DNA from: Agrocybe praecox
Lineage: Eukaryota > Basidiomycota > Agaricomycetes > Agaricales > Agrocybaceae
Assembly: GCA_964017145.1 (NCBI GenBank)
Contig: OZ024851.1
Location: forward strand, 310,001-374,000
Length of the DNA: 64,000 nucleotides
Reading direction: 5' to 3'
Every line of letters starts with the position of its first letter. Positions within the stretch are counted from its first letter, which is position 1. The translations under genes were made by a program, and so were the position numbers. The notes under the pieces were generated by a model. The model was not told where the DNA came from, made no database searches, and saw only the letters and a list, made by a program, of their open reading frames with translations. Below, in pieces: positions 32,083 through 42,603 of the stretch.

Positions 32083-35000
32083 TCATAGTGCTGCAGTCAT
32101 ATCAAAAATAACTACAAGGCCAGATGGGTACCCCAAACATATTTGGTTGCCCCAAGTTGAAGAACAGAAGATGTTGCGATATTGAGAGGGAATCCAGCAG
32201 TGACAGAGGCTGGCCATTATCCATTCACTATTGTCTGATATCCGAAGAGTGGAAGATTGCTGTGAGTGATAGAAAATGCGGAATTCAGAAGGAGTAATTC
32301 TGGTCACTCTACTACCATCGGGTAATGTAAGATCTGAAGTGGACATTGATTGAGCACTGCCCATCATCTCATTCCAAATTCGGACTGTTTCATCATATGA
32401 TCCAGAGACAACTCGGCTGCCATCCTGTGAGAATGCAACAGACCTCACCGTATCTGTGTGGCCCTTCAGCTCAGCCTCTGCCTCGCCTGTTGTCACATTC
32501 CAAATTCGGACTGTTTTGTCGGATGATCCAGTGACAACTCGGCTGCCATCTTGTGAGAATGCAACAGACGTCACCCAATCTGTGTGGCCCTTCAGCTCAG
32601 CCTCCACCTCGCCTTTTGTCACATTCCAAATTCGGACTGTTTTGTCATATGATCCAGAGACAACTCGGCTGCCATCCTGTGAGAATGCAACAGACGTCAC
32701 CCAATCTGTGTGGCCCTTCAGCTCAGCCTCCACCTCGCCTTTTGTCACATTCCAAATTCGGACTGTTTTGTCATATGATCCAGAGACAACTCGGCTGCCA
32801 TCCTGTGAGAATGCAACAGATGTCACCCAATATGTGTGGCCCTTCAGCTCAGCCTCCACCTCGCCTGTTGTCACATTCCAAATTCGGACTGTTTTGTCAT
32901 ATGATCCAGAGACAACTCGGCTGCCATCTTGTGAGAATGCAACAGACGTTACCCAATCTGTGTGGCTCTTCAGCTCAGCCTCCACCTCGCCCGTTGTCAC
33001 ATTCCAAATTCGGACTGTTTTGTCATATGATCCAGAGACAACTCGGCTGCCATCATGTGAGAATGCAACAGACATCACCCAATATGTGTGGCCCTTCAGC
33101 TCAGCCTCCACCTCGCCTTTTGTCACATTCCAAATTCGGACTGTTTTGTCAGATGATCCAGAGACAACTCGGCTGCCATCCTGTGAGAATGCAACAGATG
33201 TCACCCAATATGTGTGGCCCTTCAGCTCAGCCTCCACCTCGCCTTTTGTCACATTCCAAATTCGGACTGTTTTGTCAGATGATCTAGAGACAACTCGGCT
33301 GCCATCCTGTGAGAATGCAACAGACGTCACCAAATCTGTGTGGCCCTTCAGTTTAGCCTCCACCTCGCCTGTTGTCACATTCCAAATTCGGACTGTTTTG
33401 TCAGATGATCCAGAGACAACTCGGCTTCCATCCCATGAGAATGCAACAGACGTCACCCAATCTGTGTGGCCCTTCAGCTCAGCCTCCACCTCGCCTGTTG
33501 TCACATTCCAAATTCGGACTGTTTTGTCGTGTGATCCAGAGACAACTCGGCTGCCATCCTGCGAGAATGCAACAGAGTTCACCTCTGACCCATTACTTAT
33601 AACATGCTCTGTTGTGCCCCATGAGTCAGATAAACCCAAAATAACTTTTGGCACTCTGCTGACATCTGCAACATATGTCTTGCGTATCAATGATTTCTTT
33701 GGCATCCAAACAAGTGCAGACTGGTAGATCTCCATGCAGTGTTTCTGGACAGCTCCAAAGTTCATTTGTAGACATCGGCGGGCATCATCAACAAACAAAC
33801 GAAGCTCATCATATCCAAAGCTCTGTCAATCAAAAAACTATTAGACTCCCAAAAAATAGTCCTCATTCTGGTCCACGACTTACTGATAAAACAGTGGCAA
33901 TGCTGCTTAGGGATTTCACTCCTGTCTCCAATTCCCGTAGTGTGCTGAGACACTCTATCCAGTGTAAAAGATGTTCATGCAGAAAAAGGTGAAGAGTGTT
34001 CACAAGTACAGTGTTGAATACCTTGACTTCTGCTAAATGAGCAGCCCAATAGACACATGAGTATTGGAGTGCATCAGAGATTTTGCCAACATTTTGCAAG
34101 GAGTTGGTCCTTTCTCTATGCGAAATTGTTGATTCTTTGGGGATTTCCGATATGTTGTACTTTAGTGACCGGTTCATCTGCTTCAAACATTTGAGAGCTA
34201 GCAGTTCATGACCCTCTGAAGCGTCCAAAGCACGGAATGAGGAGTGCACGGAAGTAAAGCGGTCCGGAGAACAACGGACAGGACTGGTTATGAAGTCAGA
34301 AAAAGAGGCATGGAATGGAGCAACCACGCCCTCTGGTTGTTCAGGAATGTGAATAACAGAGGTGAGCAGCAACATACACCCATCCACGTCATTCCTCTCA
34401 ATTTCAGATAGAGATGCAATGGCTTCCATTGGCAACGGATTTCGAAGGAATATGATGATCGACATGAGGTCCCTCATGGGAGTAACTTCATGCGACGGCT
34501 TCTCCTTACAGGCCATTTCCAAAATACGTATATAGAGAGTGTCAATGTCAGTTTTAAACTCGGTGACCGATTCCAGGCCTTGCTTAGCCATTTCTGAAAG
34601 ACGAGACTTGTAGCGCCTGCCACCGCTGGCAATGTAACGAACAGTAGTTGCTGCGTAGATGAAGAGTTTACCGGAACGTGCGGTGAGGCCGTCTAGTTCG
34701 GCTTGCAAGGGCCATTCATCCTCAGTACGAGGACCGTTGTCATTCCTGATGTTGGCTAAGGACGTCTGGAGATACTTGCGGATATCTTCCTGGACCACAT
34801 TCTCCTCGATATTGTGGAGATAGAAAGCCGTTGCTCTGTTATCCCCGGAATTGAAGGCATCACTAATGGGAGATTCGTTACGACTGGAAATGAACACCTT
34901 CAGAGGAATTGTCGATGCCGACCCGAGAACAAGTTTAATGAACACAGAGACAAGTTGAGGGTCGACGCATTCGTCGATGGCATCAATAACGATAACTTTG

Positions 35001-36866
35001 TATACCTTGTCCATCATGCCAGCAGTCGTTCGAATAGGGTTATAAACGAGCTTTTTGAACTGCTCATTCATATTATGAAAGGTCGGTTCCGCCAGTTTAT
35101 CGTCACCCTTGATGGCCTTGACGACCTCAACTTTGAAGGCAGGTGAAGCTCTGGCGAGCGAGTGCGCAATAACAGGGATAATAAGACGCGCATTCCATGT
35201 CTTCTCGGATGCTCGGGAAGCAAAGAAGCTGCCGCCAAGCATGGTTTTCGCCTCAAGAATCTCACAGAACGTGTGCGCGATCGTCGATTTGCCAATTCCA
35301 GCCATCCCTACCATCCAGTATACCTTGCTGCTATCGGCGTTCGAGGCCCAATCCTCCAGATCTTCGAGGACTTTAACACGAGTCCCTTCCATGCAGCTAG
35401 TGGGATTGCCGTAAGACGAGTGTCGAGTTTTATAGGATGTCATTTCGTGATTGAGTTTGTCGATGAGACCTACGGTTTTGTGAGCTCCACAAAACACGAC
35501 GCTTAGTGACAGTTTATCTCACCTGAGTTCAGGTGCTACAGATGTGTTCTATCAGCCTCATCCAAATTTCTCGGGATAGCAAGAGTATAGTACCTCTACG
35601 ATTTCTCCTGCTATTGCTTCGATATTCAGCTGCGTATCGATCTTTAAGATGTGATCAATATATAAACGTAGCTTTTGCCGATGATTTGAGAAACCAACCT
35701 GAAAGACTTCGCACAAACTGATGATGTTCCGCAATGCCTTCAGTATTGTATCGGCATCTTTCTTAGCCAAGGCAGCACGGGTCAACAGCGTTTGCTTCTG
35801 CAGCTCTTCGATCTTCTTCAATTGGACGATGATGGCACTGGAAAGCATGAGCTAATGTGATATATGACTGAAATACACGAAGAAGCAACGCACTCGCGGA
35901 AATTTTCAATCCGATGATTTATCGCGCCCATGCCGCCGCCTTTTTTATACTTCCCAACAATCAAGAGTATACTTTCCAGCTTTCCTTTCAGATCTTCGAG
36001 CTCCTCCTTATTGTCCAACACCGTCTGATCCGCGAGAATAAATGATGAATCACTCGTGAGTCTGTGTTGTTGTACATTGAGACACACACCTCGACAAAAT
36101 CGATAATTGTGAGAATTCCCCCAGCAGCCGTCTTCAAAGGTAGAAAAATATCAGAGCAATCATAAAGTCCCTTCACCACTGTCTTCAGCCCTTCGTAGAC
36201 AACACCTCCCACTGCTTTCGCCCGTTGAACCCCCGTTTCGGCCTCGACCACAACGTCAGAGAGCCCACCAATTGGAAGATAGGGGTTATCTTGTGGAGGG
36301 AGATCCTCGGACTGCACGTTTACAGCAGACAATGTAATCTTCATTTTGGCAGGAATGATGTTACCCTTCTTATCCGTCAAATCAAAACTGGCGTCTAATT
36401 AAACCCCTTCAGGATGATTACGCGCATATAGCAGACATTGCACTCACTATTACCGAGCAGGGCTTCGACTTTCCCCTCGTATTGTACCACTAAAACTTTG
36501 AACAGATTGACGTTGGTCCCAAATCCGCGGTAGACGACAATCTTAATCGTTGCCGAGGGCTCGAATGAGCTGATTCCAAGAGGTGAATACCAACCAAGAG
36601 GTCATTCACAAGACCAAGACTCACATTTCATTGTCGGCATCCCATTCCCATTTCAGCACCGGAGAGCGAGGATTGGGGTGTGTCGATTTTTTAACCTCCT
36701 TGTCGGCTACAGAAATCCGTATAGAGTACTTTGATCGTACCCCATTGTCAATGTCGCCAGAAACTTCGATACCTAGATCAAGATCAGCAGAAGACAAGGT
36801 CGTTGTAGATGTCGCAATCTTACTTGCTAGGATTGCGCGAAGTGGTGATGGTTTATTGGTCGCCAT
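32083..36866 (-). CDS. NLR-like STAND protein: C2-like N-terminus, NACHT, ten WD40 repeats
   Basis: Start ATG at 36866. The first exons (MATNKPSPLRAILASKIATS, then ATIKIVVYRG...VVQYEGKVEALLGN) look like a C2-type beta-sandwich. Helical exons follow (36390-35580) with coiled-coil character (LEDLKGKLESILLIV, KKIEELQKQTLLTRAALAKK). The NACHT exon 35469-33884 has Walker A GMAGIGKST, Walker B VIVIDAIDEC and a sensor-type FISSRNE. After an in-phase intron, the last exon 33822-32083 carries ten WD40 repeats. The architecture is that of fungal NLR/HET-E-like signal-transducing ATPases, which act in allorecognition or innate defence in studied species. The function here is inferred. No stop interrupts the two main exons. 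Small exons between 35470 and 36400 were not all resolved. Confidence 0.75.
32350..33590 (-). repeat. Ten near-identical 126-bp WD40-encoding repeats
   Basis: Each 42-residue unit follows SVAFSxDGSRVVSGSxDK TVRIWNVTxGEVEAELKGHTxxV. Units differ mainly at a few sites: Q/W/H after AFS, H/S/Y before DKT, T/K in the NVT(T/K)GE turn, and DW/DL/YW/DT near the end. The last unit diverges (ETVRIWNEMMG). DNA identity between units is very high, which indicates concerted evolution or recent amplification. Confidence 0.9.
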
Positions 36867-37327
36867 TCAGAGAGGACAGAGAACTATGAGCGTAAGGGAT
36901 GAGAATCGGAAGAATGAAGTTGAATCTGGCATGCAATACCTCATGGCACAGCCGCATGAGTCAGGATTGCCTTGCTGTGAAACAGAAAGGTACCCCCCTG
37001 TCATAATTATGTAATAATATCAAAGTTTTGGTTCATTATTTGGCATCACGCTCCCTAACCAACAACAGACTGTTCAGCGAGGGTCGATATTAAGAGTTTT
37101 GGTCCAATGTTTGGCGTCATCCTCTCTACCAAACAACAATGTCACGACAATGCCTTCTTCGTCCGAATGTTCAATTCATTCAACCTGATCATCTCTTTTC
37201 TAAGGCCCTCCCATGGATGCTGTTGGAAAAGTTTGCTGTCGATATCTCTCCCAAAAAGAGCTCGTCTCTTATTATTTTCTGGTCTCTCCACGTTGTTATG
37301 TAGCAAAGATTCAAGTTAGGGCTCCAA
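36867..37327. other. Spacer with a degenerate direct duplication
   Basis: An approximately 46-bp block (AGTTTTGGT...CAACAA) occurs near 37023 and again near 37095, about 70% identical by eye. This is the promoter side of the NLR-like gene. No gene was recognised. Confidence 0.4.
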
Positions 37328-37337
37328 CCATTTATAT

Positions 37338-38210
37338 AGTGAACGCTATTGACCCAGCACTTTTTCCGGGTGCACGTGACATGCCGAAAACTCCGAGCCG
37401 TGTCATGTCACAGCTTTCCAGATATGTTTTGTGGGCATATGCCAAGACATAGTTAGCTACATATGTAAATCGACTATCGCTGAGTTATATCAACAAGTCA
37501 ATGTAAGGAAATGACAACAACTTGGAAACGACTTCCTGTTTTATTTCTTTCTTTCTTCATTTTTGCTTCATTTCTATTACTCGGCTCTGGTACGCGTCAA
37601 GACGCGTCTTTTCTTCCTCATCCAGCTTGCATCCAGCCCGCAGGCGTCTCAGATCACTTAAAATGACTCTGCGCTTCAAGACTTAAAACACGTCCAAAAT
37701 ACGTCAATTTATTTCGCCAGATTATAAGCATTGCAACTCATGTCAAATGAGGAGGCCTGGAATTTTCAAAGACCTGCCTGAAATTCTTGGAAAGTAACTT
37801 TTAACATAGGACGCAAAGAAGAAAGGCAACAACGGGGATAATCCGAATAAAGTTCGTGATAACTCAGTGCTCGAGCTTGACGCGCTTCTCGATTCAATTT
37901 CTGGCACATGTGGCCCCGGGGCAGCGGCAGCCCCTCCTTCATTTGCATCCAATTTGCATCAGATACCCCCCGAAGATGAAAAGTCCTTGACGGAGGATCA
38001 AATTACTAGAGCATCAGGTTAGCAGCAAGTTCGATTTGACGGTAAGTAAAAATAGAAAACTTCGCTCGCGACTCAACCACCTTTGACATTATTTCTAAGT
38101 CAGTATTTCAATATCTGATCAATTCAATGGAAAGCTGTGACATGACACGGCTCGGAGTTTTCGGCATGTCACGTGCACGCGGAAAAAGTGCTGGGTCAAT
38201 AGCGTTCACT
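37338..38210. mobile_element. 873-bp non-autonomous Mutator-like element: 83-bp TIRs, perfect 10-bp TSD
   Basis: Positions 37338-37420 and 38128-38210 are inverted repeats of 83 bp with a single mismatch, starting AGTGAACGCTATTGACCC. The element is bordered by CCATTTATAT at 37328-37337 and again at 38211-38220. Long TIRs with a 9-10 bp duplication are the mark of Mutator-like (MULE) elements. The 707-bp interior encodes no transposase, so this is a MITE-like derivative that depends on a partner elsewhere. Near-identical ends and an unmutated TSD imply recent movement. Confidence 0.88.
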
Positions 38211-38220
38211 CCATTTATAT

Positions 38221-40440
38221 ATGTACATTTCCTTTTTTTCTTTCTTTGATAAGGCGTTTAAACATGGTTTAAATGTTTTAAAATGGTAATAAAATGGTAA
38301 ATAATTAATAAATGCCTGATGAACTTTGAAGTTCTCAATCAAACTGGACCGCAAGGAGTCAACCGAAGGTTGGCGACGAGCGGTCACTGAAGAGCCCGGC
38401 CTGGTGATCAGTTAACTCAAAATTTCTAGAACCTTTTGGTCCCAACTTCCAGGCCTTATCTTTTTCGTAAAAATCACATTTAAGAAGGTAATACTTTTCT
38501 ATCTTGTTTCTATCTGAAATTTATATCGTATTTCAAAGCCGGAGCGAGGTACAGCAAGGCCTGGTCGACTTAAGTCGGCCCTTTATTCGATTGGTAGGTC
38601 TAAATTTGGAATCGCAGTTTCCCATCGCTCTCTTGAATTAGAGCCGACTTTACCGACACACCATCAACGTTACCACCGACAGACTCTTCCACTCCTCCAA
38701 CCCCCTCCGTGCAACTCTCAGCCGCCCTCCTCTATTTGGCTGTAGCGCCTATCGCTCCGCACCTCACCCAACCGAACAGCGCGATTGCGGTGCCGCTTGT
38801 GCCCGTGGTGTTAGGGCCGTATTTTCATGTTGAGCCGATTCAAAGAATGGTATTTCCTCGGGTGGTTCAAGGGGACCTCACACCTCCCTATGGCGCCGCG
38901 CTGGCAGGAACTCTATGCAATGCAATCTGACCTGACCAGATGCACCGCCACGCCATTCCCACTCACCAGCACCACCACCAGTGCCGTCAACCATCTTTTC
39001 AACATCGATAACTTTTACCCATCCCATTCCACTTTCAATCTTCCGATTTGACTCCAGATCTCGAGTTTCAACCATGTCCCGCAGCAGAGGCAGCATTAGC
39101 CACCTTCATCTGTCATCATGCCCACATTTCGTTCGTGCTACCAGCCTGTGCACGCTGCCGTCGCATCGCTCGTCCCAAATCAACGTTGAGAATGACATTC
39201 GCTGGGGACGGTTTGCATCTGGGGAGAGAATGCGTGGAGAACGTTAAAATGCAGTTAGGAAGAGGTCGCAAGAGACGTCTCTGTCAGTAGCTGCTCGACT
39301 TCGAAGGATAGCACATATTTAACAAGGTTCGTAGTGTGTTACTTCCGTTGTCTCATGCAAAACTAAACCTTCGTTCAACATCAGGTATTATAGATTCAAA
39401 AACATACGCGCCCTTGGCTCGCCTGAGTACAAATCGCAGAACCAGAAGCCACAGCAAACACCGGAGGAGCCACAGCGTCGCAATCATCATGGCCGCTGAC
39501 CTTGCGCAGCTTCTAGAAGCGAAGAATGGAGAGGAGTTAGCTCGTGCATCTCGGAATTTGGAACGCTATCTGGAGAGAGTTGTTGTCCTCACCGTGAGTG
39601 CACCGGTATGCGATCGATGACCGCAATACCTCAACCTGCCTGACTTTGCTATGCCTATGCCCCTTCCAGCTTCTTTCATGGCCGCCTTGGGGTATGAACA
39701 CCAGAATTCTCATCATCATCATGCAGTATTGGTCGTCGTTCGTTCCTTTCCCCAACGAGTAGTTCGCGTTCACCAATGACCAGGGAAAGCAGACGCTCCA
39801 CACTCACGGAACTGAAACCACATTACCGTCGGTACCCATTTAGATCGTTGAATACCCTCAACGATCAGGGCCGGATGGGCAGACCGATGTATTCAAGGAG
39901 TTTACGAATCTCTTTCTTACACAATAACAGCTTCCGTATTGACGGCGGCAGCCAACGCGAATCAGGGGAACCTTTGCCATTCCTATCTAAACAATAACTT
40001 CATCCCCCTAACGCACCGAACTCCAATTCCTATTTGCCACGCAGCCTCATTTCCCCGCTATGTCGTCGTCTACAATCATGTTAACAACACCGACGACTTG
40101 ATGTCGAGCGCGAACATCACTCCTAAGGCCTAAAAGCACATATGGCCATCGGCGCTCCTCGTCTGCACGGCCTATTATAAGGCAATCCTGGACAGTGGAT
40201 GAGACGTTCCATCATCATGTATGCCAGAACTTTAATACGAGGATAAAGATATCCAGAGCCGTTACCGACTTCTAATTTTTGCGTGTGCTTTTCGCCAGCG
40301 AAAAGTAGTGCCGCTGGTGAGAATAGTGATTCACCTTCCACATCACTCACAATCAAATTCACCTACCCACTCTCATTCGCAATTTCACTCACGCATCGAT
40401 ACAGCTCTCGCTGGCTTCAGTTTCCCGAACAATGATTGCG
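38221..40440. other. Non-coding or decayed coding region, unknown
   Basis: From about 38700 to 40140 several short plus-strand frames are open in turn, and composition becomes more gene-like (GC-richer, few A/T runs), but none extends or resembles a family I know. It may be a decayed gene. The first 400 bp are AT-rich spacer. Confidence 0.35.
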
Positions 40441-40594
40441 CCACCTCTTAGGTATCAGCATCAGCATTGCCTTCTCCGACGGCAATTGAGGACGTCGCTT
40501 CTGTCTTCTTCCACGATGCCGCCGATGCCTTTGCCATCCCCAGTGGCTGTGCCGACCCAAGTGAAACATACGATGTGGCCACGTCTGTGCAGTA

Positions 40595-42599
40595 CACTGC
40601 GGGTAGAAAAAGCGGGATTTTAAGCTGCCTCCAAAATGCAGGAAAATTCCTGCTTGCCACACAGGAGAAAGTCCTGTTTCCATACAGCAGAAACTGCTGT
40701 CAAAACCGTCATGAAAACAGCATTTTCTCCTGCTTTTTTGACAGCAGAAAATACAGGTCTGAAAGCGCCATTATTTACTTTTTCTAAGACAGGAGTATTT
40801 ACAGCTATCAGAACAAGAATATGGAGAACTGCTTAGACATCATATTTCGTTGTAAATTAACCAATATTATAGAATTATAAACATTACTAAGTACATTGTT
40901 TCTACGCGACGTAAAAACGTGGTACAGTTTTAAATAAGACCGTCGCACTTACAATCGACGAGAAAACGCTATGCACAAGCTGGTTTCGGGATGTAAAACG
41001 TGCGAATGCCCGCCGGGAGGTCCAAGTAACTGTATAATTAGCAAATATCTGTTCTAAAGGCGAAGGAAACAATTCCCGAGTGTATAGGACATGAACAATT
41101 ACTCACCGAGATATTTTTTTGTGCGTATTCACACTTTCAAACAGAACTGCTCCCCTGTATCGAAGTTAACGACATTTTGGAGAGAATTCATGCGTAAGCT
41201 TCGAGAATCTTGGCCTTCGTGAATATAACATAGTACTCACGCGATGCATTTCCTCGATTCCATCATTTCGACTTCGTTTAAGCCCAATAAGGTCGATATA
41301 TGCGCGCTGAAATAGAAATATGCAAAGTATTTAGAGCCAGAAATTGCCGTATATCTGAATGTGACGCACCGCATGATACACATTCTGCAAACGGTACTTG
41401 CCCAAAAGCCGGTTGGACAGCATTCTGACCAGCCTTATCGTACTTTCCTGACACAGAAAGGTAATTCAAGAAGCAAAAAAAGTCAAATATATGCGCATAT
41501 ATGTATGCGTCGCTAACATACCTGATGCAAAGCAGCGAGAACGGCCCCCCGATGTCTAAAATCGGCCCACAAAGAATACAACCATGCAAATTCGGCATCA
41601 GTACACTTGCATGATCGTATATAGGTCATATACGCACCTTTTATTGTGTATATGCGGGTTCTATGCCCAAATTTGTGGTCCTGGACCTCGTCTGTGTGGA
41701 AACCATGCAGGGGTCGAGGGCTTCCCATAATCACGCCCTTTGTAAAAGAGTGGGGACTATCGAATAGGAATTGCATGGAGAGTTTCTTTACTCTCCGAGA
41801 GTAGGCTAATTGAGAGTGAAGGAAGTTACGGGCAGACGGGACATCGAAGATAAGAAGGAAGAGGAGGCAAGGGGCAAAACGCGACGCGCGACGCGTTGAC
41901 CAAAGTTTGATCAAACCCCGACGGCATGACGGCAAGGTCATTCACTGTCACCGACTCACCGGAGCATGCTGGCCGGCGGCCCACGTTCCGGGTTGGCTTT
42001 GAAGTTGTAGCAAATCTGAAGCTCCTGTTCAACGCTTGGTGCGATCGTGTATGCCGACAAGCGCCAATTAGGAATATGAATTCCTCGGACATTACAAGCC
42101 AAAAATGGCAGGGACGTGTCTAGACTTTGAAACCGATCCGAGTGCCGTGTGAGTGCCGTTCACTGATGACATTCAGATGCTCAGTACTCCGTACTTGTTC
42201 AAATATTCTAACCCAAGAGTCGGGCGGCGAGATTACAGAAGAGCGAGAGAAGAAACTTGTTTCTATCAAATATTGAGGTAGAAAGGTGGTTCTGGTGTAA
42301 ATAGTGGATGATTTAAGCCGATAAAGACAATATCACTACGTCTTCCCTTAGATTAATTCTCGTGTGAGAAAGTATACACAAATTACTGTAGGAGGGGCAC
42401 GAAATAAAGCTACATATAAAATTCCTGCTTGGATGACAGGATTTTCTGATGCTTTGTGGATACAGGATATTATATTGCCAAAGAGGGACGAGCATTTGCT
42501 GTTTGACAGGCAGTTATAAATAGGACACGAAGAACTCCTGTCAAAATCCGAAATAGTCCAGTTTTACACCTAATTCTCCTGCTTATGCTATCCGCAGTG
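40595..42599. mobile_element. 2.0-kb TIR element with CAGGA/TCCTG subterminal repeats and 4-bp TSD
   Basis: The ends CACTGCGGGTAGAAAAAGC and (inverted) CACTGCGGATAGCATAAGC agree at 19 of 23 positions. AGTA precedes the left end (40591-40594) and follows the right end (42600-42603). Within about 200 bp of both ends there are many short CAGGA or TCCTG motifs, with identical longer words at both sides (AATTCCTGCTTG, TTCTCCTGCTT). No transposase is recognised inside. Superfamily is unknown. Confidence 0.6.
41280..42092 (-). other. Possible multi-exon minus-strand gene inside the TIR element
   Basis: A frame of about 140 codons ends at a plausible donor (GTATGTTAGC near 41520). It is followed by exon-like pieces bounded by canonical acceptors and donors (about 41452-41371, then 41307 onward). 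No domain was recognised. It could be cargo, a remnant host gene, or chance. Confidence 0.25.
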
Positions 42600-42603
42600 A
42601 GTA

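Noticed and set aside
32456..33727. 423-codon plus-strand frame opposite the WD40 repeats
   Set aside because: It is the antisense shadow of ten near-identical 126-bp repeats; since 126 is a multiple of three, a stop-free antisense unit stays open throughout. The repeated peptide (SVWPFSSASTSPVVTFQIRT) has no independent support.
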